Shown here: positions 25,834 through 33,449 of the stretch, piece by piece
Position numbering within the stretch: the stretch's first letter is position 1
How the letters are laid out: the number at the start of each line of letters is the position of its first letter
Assembly: GCA_965140735.1 (NCBI GenBank)
Contig: OZ223306.1
Coordinates: 1,178,001-1,242,000 of the forward strand
Reading direction: 5' to 3'
Length of the DNA stretch: 64,000 nt
DNA from: Fusibacter_A sp965140735
Lineage (GTDB): Bacteria; Bacillota; Clostridia; Peptostreptococcales; Acidaminobacteraceae
Notes under the pieces: generated by a model
What the model was told of the DNA's origin: nothing
Database searches by the model: none
The model's input: only the letters and a program-made list of their open reading frames with translations
Made by a program: the position numbers and the translations under genes

Positions 25834-26637
25834 ATGAAATATTACATGAGAAAAATTCTCGCTGCAAGTATAATAACCACATTAATTTTCACCACAGGCT
25901 GTCAAAAAGTAGAATCAAAACCGGTTCAGCCTCCAGTTGAAGACGAAAAGATTCAACCTGTAGAAGAACCAAAGAATGAAGTCCCTGCAGAAGATACTTC
26001 GACTACAACGCCCTCAAGTGAAAACACATCTGAAGAAAATCAAGCTACAGAACCTCCAAGTGAACTTGCCAACGACTATCAATATGAGCTCTCAACCAGT
26101 TCGAGTACAGAAGATGGCGTTTATACAATAGAATATCCTGTAATGGAAGGGTTATCTGGAGAACTTACACAAGATTACATCAACCAATCTTTAAAAAATG
26201 CCGCTATGTCTATGCTTCTACCCGATGTAAATGTTGAAAATCCTCTCGTTGTAACCTATGAAGTTAAGCGACAAGATAAAAAATATATTAGTGTACTCTA
26301 TAAGGGACTTCTCACATGGGAAAATGGCGCCATTGAAATTTGGAATCCTATTACGATTGATATCCCTTCTAGCAATCTGATTTTAATCGAGAATTTAGTA
26401 AAAAGTGATCTTAAATCTAGAACTGAATTCAATCGTATCTTTTCTGAAGCCGCACTTCAAATGGGGTTTGAATTCGAATCTCCTCAAGAATGGATGGGCA
26501 TGTACTTTACAGATACTGAGATTGTCTTTTACTTTATGGAAAATGATTTTGCAACAAACTACACCTTAATTAAAGTGCCTTTTGCTCAAGTAACAGATTA
26601 TGTTAACATAGATTTTGGCATACAACCAGCTAGTTGA
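25834..26637 (+). CDS. Lipoprotein with DUF4163/DUF3298-like C-terminal domain
   Basis: A 267-residue predicted lipoprotein: a signal peptide with lipobox TTGC (Cys about residue 23), then a low-complexity Pro/Glu/Thr linker (about 28-75) that suits a spacer through the wall. The C-terminal domain (about 85-265) has the pattern of DUF4163/DUF3298 proteins related to RsiV/PdaC: YTIEYPVMEGL, a mid-region EVKRQDKKYISVLYKG, and a late TDTEIVFYFMEND. Such domains occur on proteins that bind peptidoglycan or lysozyme; no catalytic residues are evident. Its stop overlaps the start region of the carboxypeptidase gene, suggesting a joint cell-wall role. Confidence 0.6.
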   Translation: MKYYMRKILAASIITTLIFTTGCQKVESKPVQPPVEDEKIQPVEEPKNEVPAEDTSTTTPSSENTSEENQATEPPSELANDYQYELSTSSSTEDGVYTIEYPVMEGLSGELTQDYINQSLKNAAMSMLLPDVNVENPLVVTYEVKRQDKKYISVLYKGLLTWENGAIEIWNPITIDIPSSNLILIENLVKSDLKSRTEFNRIFSEAALQMGFEFESPQEWMGMYFTDTEIVFYFMENDFATNYTLIKVPFAQVTDYVNIDFGIQPAS

Positions 26638-26648
26638 TAGGAGATTTC

Positions 26649-27884
26649 ATGACAAATAAACCTTTATTTAAACAAAAAATAATCAAAAAATTAATGCTTT
26701 TAACACTTACCCTCTGCCTCCTTACGGCCTCTATTCCCGCCTATGGAGATGCAGTTAAGAAGCCCGAAGACGTTGAAAACATACATGAGCTGACACAATA
26801 TTCAAGATCTTTTATACTGTCAGATGTTGATGGATACTACAATATTTTTGAATATAATGCTTCCAAACCACTTGGTATTGCAAGCTTAACAAAATTAACG
26901 ACTTTAAGCATTATACTAGAAGAACTTGAAAAAGGGAATCTTAATTTAACAGATACAGTTACCATCAGTGAACACGCTCTTTCTCAAGATGGAAATGGAT
27001 TAAAATTGCATGTTGGGGAACAAATGAGCGTCGACGACTTGCTGCATGGCATGCTCATTTGTTCATCAAATGACGCCGCTGTAGCACTTGCGGAACATAT
27101 TGCAGGTTCAGAATCTGAATTTGTAAAGTTGATGAACCAAAAGGCAAAATCACTTGATCTTAGTTCTGTTTCGTTTGTAAATGCTTCTGGTTTAACAAGG
27201 TATGATTCAGCTCACAATACACTACCTGATCAAAATATGATGAGCAGTACGGATTTACAAAAACTCACACGATACCTATTAAATAAATATCCTACGCTTA
27301 CTGAAATTACAAATCTTGAGAATTGGACTTTAAGTTCTAAACAAATCATCAAACACAATACAAATGCTCTACTTAAAACAATTCCCGAGGTAAATGGTTT
27401 CAAAACTGGATTTACCAATTTTGCTGGTTATTGTCAAGTCACCACTGCAAATATAGATTTTGAAAAAGTTAATACTGACGTTATCGATGAAATTACACAT
27501 GAATTTAACGACTTTTCTTCTGAAAAAGAGGTTGTTTCTATTGTGCTTGGTGCCCCTTCCAAATATCGAAAAAACATTATTGCGACAACTTTAATCAACT
27601 ATGCGAAAGATCAATGTCAACTCTATGTTTTAAGTAAAGAGAATGTGCCTGTCTATACAGAAGCTGTTCCTGTACCAGATAATTATGGTATTTTTCCAAG
27701 TGATACAATTGCCATTCCCTATCCCAAATCGGGCAATATCCAATATACCATTATTCTCAATCCGCTTTGGAAGATGAGTCCACAATTTATGCCACTACTT
27801 CCTGTTGGCAAAATCGTTTTTTATGACAACGATCAATATATATTAGATGTTGATCTTATAATAAAAGAACTGCCTCACAATTAA
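26649..27884 (+). CDS. D-alanyl-D-alanine carboxypeptidase (S11, DacF-like)
   Basis: Low-molecular-weight penicillin-binding protein that trims the terminal D-Ala from peptidoglycan stem peptides outside the membrane. The 411-residue precursor has an N-terminal signal (KKLMLLTLTLCLLTASIPAYG) and the three active-site motifs in order: SLTK (IASLTKLTT), SSN (LICSSNDAAVAL) and KTG (NGFKTGFTN). A C-terminal beta domain follows. ATG 26649 (MTNKPLF) follows AGGAG at 6 bases; the in-frame ATG at 26634 overlaps the previous gene. Its stop lies in the loop of a strong terminator. The DacF/DacB split cannot be decided from here. Confidence 0.9.
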   Translation: MTNKPLFKQKIIKKLMLLTLTLCLLTASIPAYGDAVKKPEDVENIHELTQYSRSFILSDVDGYYNIFEYNASKPLGIASLTKLTTLSIILEELEKGNLNLTDTVTISEHALSQDGNGLKLHVGEQMSVDDLLHGMLICSSNDAAVALAEHIAGSESEFVKLMNQKAKSLDLSSVSFVNASGLTRYDSAHNTLPDQNMMSSTDLQKLTRYLLNKYPTLTEITNLENWTLSSKQIIKHNTNALLKTIPEVNGFKTGFTNFAGYCQVTTANIDFEKVNTDVIDEITHEFNDFSSEKEVVSIVLGAPSKYRKNIIATTLINYAKDQCQLYVLSKENVPVYTEAVPVPDNYGIFPSDTIAIPYPKSGNIQYTIILNPLWKMSPQFMPLLPVGKIVFYDNDQYILDVDLIIKELPHN

Positions 27885-27905
27885 GCTGAGGCAGTTCTTT
27901 TATAT
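27864..27905. terminator. Bidirectional rho-independent terminator
   Basis: AAAGAACTGCCTCA (27864-27877) pairs perfectly with TGAGGCAGTTCTTT (27887-27900) around a 9-base loop that contains the carboxypeptidase stop codon. Flanking T- and A-runs let it also end the convergent MaoC gene. Confidence 0.85.
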
Positions 27906-27926
27906 TATGAATTCATTCCTTGAATA

Positions 27927-28352
27927 CTATTTTTCTTTTACTGGTGGCATTACAGTCGCTTTGCCATCTAGTACAAGCTCTCCATTTTGATTTGTTGCCG
28001 TGGTTTTCATGATAATTCTATTGCGTTCAATGTCCATTTCTACGACCTCTGCTTTCGCTTCAATGGTATCTCCAAAATATACCGGTTTCTTAAACTTTAA
28101 TTCTTGTCCCAAATAAATTGTGCCTGGACCTGGCAAATGGCACCCTAGAACTGTAGAGATTAAACTTGCGGTTAACATGCCATGCGCAATTCTTTTTTTA
28201 AACATGCCCTTATTTGCCTCTACTGCGTTTATATGCGCTGGGTTAAAATCACCACTAATACCAGCATATAAATATACATCTACTTCCGAAATTGTTTTTT
28301 GAAAAACTGAAAAATCGCCAATTTTAATTTCTTGAATAGATTTACCTTGCAT
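27927..28352 (-). CDS. MaoC-family (R)-specific enoyl-CoA hydratase
   Basis: Hydrates trans-2-enoyl-CoA to (R)-3-hydroxyacyl-CoA, or acts as the equivalent dehydratase. The 141-residue hot-dog protein has the MaoC catalytic motif SGDFNPAHIN (Asp and His), followed by the AHGMLTASLISTVLG helix. I choose ATG 28352 (MQGKSI), 6 bases after AGGAGG; the ATG at 28358 touches that site. The FabG-like reductase next door, 118 bases upstream on the same strand, acts on the same type of intermediate. No polyhydroxyalkanoate synthase gene is near, so use in storage polymer or fatty acid modification is open. Confidence 0.85.
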   Translation of the reverse strand: MQGKSIQEIKIGDFSVFQKTISEVDVYLYAGISGDFNPAHINAVEANKGMFKKRIAHGMLTASLISTVLGCHLPGPGTIYLGQELKFKKPVYFGDTIEAKAEVVEMDIERNRIIMKTTATNQNGELVLDGKATVMPPVKEK

Positions 28353-28404
28353 AATCATCCTCCTACAACCGTAACGGCTCTCAATAAGTATCTCATTTAG
28401 ATGC

Positions 28405-28432
28405 AGTGTCCATTTTAATTGACACTTTTTTT
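28405..28432 (+). terminator. Plus-strand terminator-like hairpin between two minus-strand genes
   Basis: AGTGTC pairs with GACACT (with extra inner ATT/AAT pairs) and is followed by TTTTTTT on the plus strand only. There is no plus-strand gene upstream that needs it, since the carboxypeptidase gene already has a strong terminator at 27.9 kb. Confidence 0.5.
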
Positions 28433-28469
28433 GATTTTTATTTAAAACTGTAAAGAAATCTGATCACTT

Positions 28470-29192
28470 CTATAATCTCAAACCGCCATTTACGGACAGA
28501 GTATGACCCGTAATAAACGAAGATTCATCACTTGCTAGAAAAAGAACTGCATTGGCAATTTCCTCTGGCTCACCTAAACGGCCTAACATTGTCTTCGCTC
28601 TAATTGGATCTAAAACTTTATCAGGCACTGTCTTCATCATTTCAGTGTTAACATAACCCGGTGCCACAGAATTCACTCTAACAGCAGCCCCTTTTCTAGA
28701 AAATTCCTTTGCCCATGATTTAGCCATTCCAATTACCCCAGCCTTGGTTGCAGCATAGTTCGTCTGCCCCACATTACCGTACTCACCTACCACAGATGCT
28801 ATATTGATAATCGCGCCTTTATTGTTCGCCATCATATGTGGTCCCACGGCCTGTGTTAAATTAAAGACGCCTTTCAAGTTCACATCTAAAACGACATCCC
28901 ACATTTCTTCAGTCATTTTATGAATCAAGGCATCCTTGGTAATACCTGCATTGTTGACTAAAATGTCAATCTGTCCATATTTCTTTACAGTCACCTCTAC
29001 AAACTGTTCGATTTCTGTACGATTCGTTACATTTAAAGTCACATCTTCAACATTCGCTCTACTTTCTGTCGGTATTTTCATATCCGCAGAAATTACTAAC
29101 GCACCCTCTCTCACAAAAGCCTCACAGATAGAGCTTCCTATGCCACTTGCGCCACCTGTTACAATTGCTACTTTTCCTTCTAAACGTTTCAT
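28470..29192 (-). CDS. 3-oxoacyl-ACP/acetoacetyl-CoA reductase (short-chain dehydrogenase, FabG-like)
   Basis: Uses NAD(P)H to reduce 3-oxoacyl groups to (R)-3-hydroxyacyl groups. The 240-residue protein has the SDR motifs: cofactor loop VTGGASGIGSS, VNNAGIT, catalytic Ser in NIASVVGEYG, the YAATKAG Tyr/Lys pair and the PGYVNTEM segment. ATG 29192 follows AAAGGAGGATATAG. It pairs with the MaoC hydratase that follows. It may be a second FabG or a PhaB; the sequence alone does not separate these, so no symbol is given. Confidence 0.88.
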   Translation of the reverse strand: MKRLEGKVAIVTGGASGIGSSICEAFVREGALVISADMKIPTESRANVEDVTLNVTNRTEIEQFVEVTVKKYGQIDILVNNAGITKDALIHKMTEEMWDVVLDVNLKGVFNLTQAVGPHMMANNKGAIINIASVVGEYGNVGQTNYAATKAGVIGMAKSWAKEFSRKGAAVRVNSVAPGYVNTEMMKTVPDKVLDPIRAKTMLGRLGEPEEIANAVLFLASDESSFITGHTLSVNGGLRL

Positions 29193-29315
29193 CTATATCC
29201 TCCTTTCAATGATAATAAAATCCTTTCAAACTTTATAACACGCAATTTCAATGCCAAAATGGTATTCATATTATTAAATCTTCTACAAGTCCACCTGTTC
29301 AATCAAATAATTACT

Positions 29316-29344
29316 TTGTTTTTTGATTTGAAATTAGGTATACT
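29316..29344 (+). promoter_or_regulatory. Sigma-A promoter for the 29373 gene
   Basis: TTGTTT (29316-29321), 17-base spacer, TATACT (29339-29344). It points at the 106-residue ORF whose ATG is 29 bases further on. Confidence 0.55.
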
Positions 29345-29372
29345 ATAAAAAAAGGATGGAGGTATTCATTTC

Positions 29373-29693
29373 ATGAGTTCAAAAGCAAAAGCAGAAGCTT
29401 TGATTAATTACTTTAAGGATACTAAGAGAGAAATGGTAGAAATACATGTGGATGGTCTAGGATGGCTTATCATCTTAAAAGAGAATATAGAAATTGTATC
29501 TGATAACTGGTTTGCATCAACGAAGTACAATTCATCAACAGCTATGATTATTGATGCAGAATCTTCATTAATACGCTTGACAAATGTCTACAAATTAAAT
29601 TCTTCATTTGTTGAAAATGCCAACAATGTCAAATATAATCTAATGTTCGATGATATTTGCATTTTTATTGATAAAGTATCTGCATTTTTTTGA
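29373..29693 (+). CDS. Hypothetical protein, 106 residues
   Basis: No family recognised. The protein is soluble, of mixed charge, with an N-terminal helix (KAKAEALINYFKDTK), a likely beta-hairpin (MVEIHVDGLGWLIIL) and no signal peptide. A promoter, a GGAGG ten bases before the ATG and a terminator make it a self-contained single-gene unit, which argues that it is real. It lies between the FabG-like gene and the M20 pseudo-dipeptidase gene, on the opposite strand from both. Confidence 0.65.
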   Translation: MSSKAKAEALINYFKDTKREMVEIHVDGLGWLIILKENIEIVSDNWFASTKYNSSTAMIIDAESSLIRLTNVYKLNSSFVENANNVKYNLMFDDICIFIDKVSAFF

Positions 29694-29708
29694 TTTGTAT
29701 CGTATATT

Positions 29709-29748
29709 AAAAAAGCTGAAGTGGCTTATAATCACTTCAGCTTTTTTT
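29709..29748. terminator. Bidirectional rho-independent terminator
   Basis: AAAAAAGCTGAAGTG pairs with CACTTCAGCTTTTTT around a short loop. It serves the 29373 gene and, in the other direction, the M20 gene that ends at 29759. Confidence 0.85.
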
Positions 29749-29758
29749 CATTATTTTT

Positions 29759-31099
29759 TTATGCCTCTAACAGAGCTTTAATCGATTTTGCATAGATTTG
29801 GACTGCTTTCATTAAAAAATCTAAATCTATATATTCATCCACTTGATGCTCGGCTTTAGTTTGACCTGGAAAAGTCGCCCCAAATGCAACACAATTTTTC
29901 ATTGATCGTGCATAAGTAACATCTCCAGTTGAGATTGGCGTTCCATCCAGTCCAGTTTCTTCGATATAAACCGATGTCAATTTTGTTAAAAGTGGATGTG
30001 TTTTCTCAATGTAATTTGGAGCAAGGTACTCAAACTCTTCGTAGATGAGATTATATTTTTCTGCCACACGCTTTATGGCGTTTTCAACAAATGACTTGCT
30101 GATAGTAACTGGAATTCTTAGATCAATTCCAATGACTTCACCTTGTTTTGAAAAATTAATCTGTCCAACATTGACAGTCAATTTACCAGATACATCATCT
30201 CTACAATCTCCAAAAATGTATTCACCATAATTTGTAAGACCGATTTTTTCAGATAAAAAATCTATTCCCGGAGAACTTATCCCCATCTCCTTAACGGCTA
30301 ATATCAATCGAGTGATCGCATTGATTCCCGACTTCGGCTTAGATGCATGAGCACTTCTACCGATAACGATAATCTCATCACCATCGTTTTCATAGTCAAA
30401 TCCATTTTGCTTTAATATCTTTTCAAGTTTTAAGTAATCATTACAAATTATTTGTGCAGACTCCGGTACGGTATTTAATGCGTTTCCAGCATTGATGTTG
30501 ACTGGAGATGCTTTTTTAGATTTAAGTTTTATCTGAAGCAACCCCTTTTCAGCAAAGATCACAGGAAAAGAAGCATCTGGTGTAAATCCAAATCGTGGTA
30601 TTTCTTGCTCTCTCATATACTGCTGGATACCTCTCCACTGACTTTTTCCATCCGTTCCAAAGATAACTCTAATGCGCTTATTAAAACCAACCTGAAGCCT
30701 CATAAGCGCCTTGATGGCATACATCACTGCAACAATTGGTCCTTTAGCACCTTGAGCTCCCCTTCCATAGAGTCTATTATCTTTTAACACACCTTCAAAA
30801 GGTGGAAAAGTCCAATTCTCTGAATCACCTTCTGGAACCACATCAAGATGCCCTAGGATACCAATCAGATCTTCGCCATTACCTATTTCAGCATATCCAT
30901 AATAACCATTTGGATCATAGTAAGTTCTAAATCCAAGCTCTTCTGCAATTTCAAGTGCACATTTCAATGCGTCGTCAATTGAAGTTCCAAAAGGTTTTTC
31001 ACTTGGCTCTGTTTCCATTATACTAGGGATTTTTATTAGTCTAATAATATCACAAATCATTTGGTCTTTTAATGTCATAATCGCTTCATTGATTTTCAT
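29759..31099 (-). CDS. M20/Sapep-family dipeptidase homologue, probably inactive
   Basis: By length (446 residues) and fold motifs a member of the PepV/Sapep dipeptidase family (M20). The first motif is intact (ILGHLDVVPEG, His84 and Asp86), as are a PDA Asp (about 175) and the C-terminal His (about 418). However the bridging-Asp motif, normally GRGxxDDKGP, reads GRGAQGAKGP. The catalytic and metal Glu pair, normally GTDEE, reads GTDGKSQW. Loss of both predicts no co-catalytic metal site. The frame is intact, so it may be a binding protein rather than a decayed gene. ATG 31099 has GGGAGG; earlier in-frame ATGs lack one. Confidence 0.85.
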   Translation of the reverse strand: MKINEAIMTLKDQMICDIIRLIKIPSIMETEPSEKPFGTSIDDALKCALEIAEELGFRTYYDPNGYYGYAEIGNGEDLIGILGHLDVVPEGDSENWTFPPFEGVLKDNRLYGRGAQGAKGPIVAVMYAIKALMRLQVGFNKRIRVIFGTDGKSQWRGIQQYMREQEIPRFGFTPDASFPVIFAEKGLLQIKLKSKKASPVNINAGNALNTVPESAQIICNDYLKLEKILKQNGFDYENDGDEIIVIGRSAHASKPKSGINAITRLILAVKEMGISSPGIDFLSEKIGLTNYGEYIFGDCRDDVSGKLTVNVGQINFSKQGEVIGIDLRIPVTISKSFVENAIKRVAEKYNLIYEEFEYLAPNYIEKTHPLLTKLTSVYIEETGLDGTPISTGDVTYARSMKNCVAFGATFPGQTKAEHQVDEYIDLDFLMKAVQIYAKSIKALLEA

Positions 31100-31166
31100 A
31101 TGAATGCCTCCCTTATAGTATATATATGAACTCATTTGATATGGTTTAATCATATTTTTTTGTGAC

Positions 31167-31204
31167 AAAAAAAATCACCCAGTAGTTTATAAACTCTGAG
31201 TGAT
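31167..31204 (-). terminator. Rho-independent terminator after the tail-collar genes
   Basis: Minus-strand ATCACTCAG and CTGGGTGAT pair (one G-T), with an inner perfect palindrome AGTTTATAAACT, followed by TTTTTTTT. It ends the tail-collar transcript before the M20 gene. Confidence 0.8.
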
Positions 31205-31237
31205 CTTTCGCAATTCAAATTCAATCTAATATAACGC

Positions 31238-31864
31238 TTAAAAATTATGCTTTGGAGGATATTCTCCATCAATCGCAATAATATAATTGACTACACAGCT
31301 TCTTTGTACATTATCAATCTCTATAGACTGGGAACCACCTGTTGCTTCTGTTTTCCCCGAAAGATTTAATTGTGATGCATCGATGGTTCCCTCTACCCCA
31401 GATAAAGACACTTCGGTTCCAAGAGTACCTGTATATAAATTGACTGAACTACGGCCCATCTTTGTTGTTGCTGCTAAACAGTCGTTTTTTCGAGGTGAAT
31501 TACGCTCACCAGTTTTACTCGAAACCTCTAATGTCATTGGAAACGAATATGCAGGAATCGTGCAAGTCCCAGACATCGTATGACTATGTTCAGGCATCGT
31601 ATTTTTATTTAAGGGAAGGGGAACTTTATAAGCTCCAAATTTATCTCCCACTGAATAACCATTTCCTGCACCAACAGAAATATACCCCGTTAAGTTTGGT
31701 AATGCAAAAGTAGTTTTGCCATCACCACCATAAGTAGTACCAATAAGTGAAAATAGAGCAGTATAGTCATTAATCTTTAGTTCTTCTCCATTGCATAATT
31801 TCCAGTCTTTAGGTGCCCAGCTCATCGGCCATAACATAATCGTACCAATATAAACATCGTCCAT
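31238..31864 (-). CDS. Phage tail-collar domain (MdpB-like) protein, copy 3
   Basis: A 208-residue protein with the N-terminal tail-collar domain: GTIMLWPMSWAPKDWKLCNG, then YTALFSLIGTTYGGDG and TFALPNLTGYIS. A beta-rich middle and the family C-terminus VNYIIAIDGEYPP follow. No signal peptide or lipobox. Phage tail-fibre collar domains are known structurally, but this stand-alone bacterial type (microcystin-dependent protein-like) has no settled function. ATG 31864 has AGGAGGAAACA. It is the last of three tandem paralogues, 40 bases after copy 2; its middle region is diverged from both others. Confidence 0.8.
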   Translation of the reverse strand: MDDVYIGTIMLWPMSWAPKDWKLCNGEELKINDYTALFSLIGTTYGGDGKTTFALPNLTGYISVGAGNGYSVGDKFGAYKVPLPLNKNTMPEHSHTMSGTCTIPAYSFPMTLEVSSKTGERNSPRKNDCLAATTKMGRSSVNLYTGTLGTEVSLSGVEGTIDASQLNLSGKTEATGGSQSIEIDNVQRSCVVNYIIAIDGEYPPKHNF

Positions 31865-31904
31865 TGTTTCCTCCTCTCTTTATTAACAACTCATGTAAAT
31901 AGTT

Positions 31905-32537
31905 TTATTTAGGTTTTGGTGGATATGCACCTTCATAGGCAATTATATAATTGATCACCAGACTTGGTTGAGTTCTATCTAGTTTCATTTTCTGTTTTAC
32001 ACCATTTTTACCAAGTGTTCCCGAAATTGATTTTTCGGTCCTCTCAATACTTCCTTTTACACCAGATAAAGTGATAGGCTCATCAAGCGTTCCACGGTAC
32101 GTATATGAATACTCTCCACTAACTTCTGATCCAGCGCCTAAATAATCTCCATTTTGTGGCACAGCGTGATTGCCATCCTCAGAATATGCATATAATGAAG
32201 AAGAGACCCTTCTTTTCCCAATTGAAGCAGTTTCTAAGCCATGATTATGTACTGGTAAATTGGCTTCACTAAGATCAATAGTTTGATAGTAAGCCCCCCT
32301 AGATTCTCCCAATTCAATTTTGGGTTCATATGGACCACTATTAGTGCCTATAGGAGAGCGTCCTCTGAGATCTGGTAAAGCAAAATTATTCACGCCATCA
32401 CCACCATATTGTGTTCCAATCAAGCTAAATAGAGACGCAAAGTTACACACTGACAGAAGTGTCCCATCGCAAAAATGCCACCCAGGTGGTGCATAATTAA
32501 CGCTCCATGGCAAGATTGTACCTATATATTCAAACAT
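31905..32537 (-). CDS. Phage tail-collar domain (MdpB-like) protein, copy 2
   Basis: A 210-residue paralogue of the genes on either side: IGTILPWSVNYAPPGWHFCDG, ASLFSLIGTQYGGDGVNNFALPDLRG and the C-terminus VINYIIAYEGAYPP. The middle (about 80-180) is Gly/Ser/Thr-rich and diverged, as expected for fibre-like beta structure. ATG 32537 follows AAAGGAGAATAATAA. The stop of copy 1 is 15 bases upstream. The three paralogues share the collar motif but differ in the variable region, which suggests different partners or ligands, or assembly of a hetero-oligomer. Confidence 0.8.
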   Translation of the reverse strand: MFEYIGTILPWSVNYAPPGWHFCDGTLLSVCNFASLFSLIGTQYGGDGVNNFALPDLRGRSPIGTNSGPYEPKIELGESRGAYYQTIDLSEANLPVHNHGLETASIGKRRVSSSLYAYSEDGNHAVPQNGDYLGAGSEVSGEYSYTYRGTLDEPITLSGVKGSIERTEKSISGTLGKNGVKQKMKLDRTQPSLVINYIIAYEGAYPPKPK

Positions 32538-32552
32538 TTATTATTCTCCTTT

Positions 32553-33197
32553 CTAAGCTTTAGGTCGTTGTGGAAACTCGCCCTTGCAAGCAATGATAAA
32601 ATTAAGTCCTAATACGGGTTGAATATTGTTAATCTCAATGCCCTCTCCAAATCCAGTATCCCCCACTTCAGCAGAAATTTCTACATTTTGGGCATTTATA
32701 GTCCCATGAAGCCCTGATAGTTTTACTCTTGTTCCATTTTTATCTCGATAAAGATGCATCTCACGGTCACCTATATCTGGAATACCACCCAAATAATCGT
32801 TTGTTTTAGGTTTAGATCGCTCTCCTAGTTCTTGAGATACTTGCCATGTAAGATTTGCAGATTGCTTTTGCACCTCTACAGTTATCTCAACAAGTCTATG
32901 AGTATGTGCAGGCATCGTATTTTGATCAATTTTAATCAAGCTGCTAGGTGTACCGAATGTCCGCCCAAGCGGAAGTTTCCCTAAAGATGTTTCTCCACTT
33001 CCAATAGGAACGCAAGCTCTGAGATCTGGTAAAGCAAAATTAATCATGCCATCACCACCATATGCTATTCCTATGAGAGAATAAAGCGCTGGATTTTCTG
33101 CAACCTTAAGTAGTCTTCCATCACACAGAGCCCACCCTTCAGGCACAAAAGATCCGCTCCATGGCATAATTGTTCCCAGTAAAGGATTCATCATCAT
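32553..33197 (-). CDS. Phage tail-collar domain (MdpB-like) protein, copy 1
   Basis: A 214-residue paralogue and the first of the tandem three: LGTIMPWSGSFVPEGWALCDG, ALYSLIGIAYGGDGMINFALPDLRA, C-terminus LNFIIACKGEFPQ. The usual N/D-YII segment reads LNFII here. ATG 33197 (first of three consecutive ATGs) is nine bases from AAAGGAG. It lies 250 bases downstream of the giant repeat gene and its terminator, so the three collar genes are likely a separate transcript. No phage structural, integrase or lysis gene is near, which argues against a simple prophage remnant. Confidence 0.8.
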   Translation of the reverse strand: MMMNPLLGTIMPWSGSFVPEGWALCDGRLLKVAENPALYSLIGIAYGGDGMINFALPDLRACVPIGSGETSLGKLPLGRTFGTPSSLIKIDQNTMPAHTHRLVEITVEVQKQSANLTWQVSQELGERSKPKTNDYLGGIPDIGDREMHLYRDKNGTRVKLSGLHGTINAQNVEISAEVGDTGFGEGIEINNIQPVLGLNFIIACKGEFPQRPKA

Positions 33198-33346
33198 TTC
33201 AGTGTTCTCCTTTCAAATTAATTTTTAGTTAAATCTACACTTTATAAAAGCTAATGATTATTAATAGAATGTTATGTAATAGAGTTCATTAGCATAATAC
33301 CTTACTTTTTTACCTCAAATTTGCATTATCAAACATATTTATTCAT

Positions 33347-33387
33347 AAAAAGGATCACCTTAAATATATTGAGCATCTAAGGTGATC
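33347..33387 (-). terminator. Rho-independent terminator of the giant surface protein gene
   Basis: GATCACCTTA (33353-33362) pairs perfectly with TAAGGTGATC (33378-33387); on the minus strand the stem is followed by CTTTTTAT. It separates the giant gene from the tail-collar genes. Confidence 0.75.
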
Positions 33388-33449
33388 TCGAACCCATAAT
33401 CTTATAACTCATGTTAGTTTCCTTGATTCAGCTCTAATATAAATCTAGG

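Noticed and set aside
27927..29192. Polyhydroxyalkanoate synthesis operon
   Set aside because: A hydratase and a reductase are present, but no synthase or phasin gene is in the window, so only the two enzymes are annotated.
31238..33197. Prophage remnant as an explanation for the tail-collar genes
   Set aside because: No integrase, terminase, capsid, lysis or other tail genes lie within the window, and flanking genes are bacterial housekeeping or surface genes.
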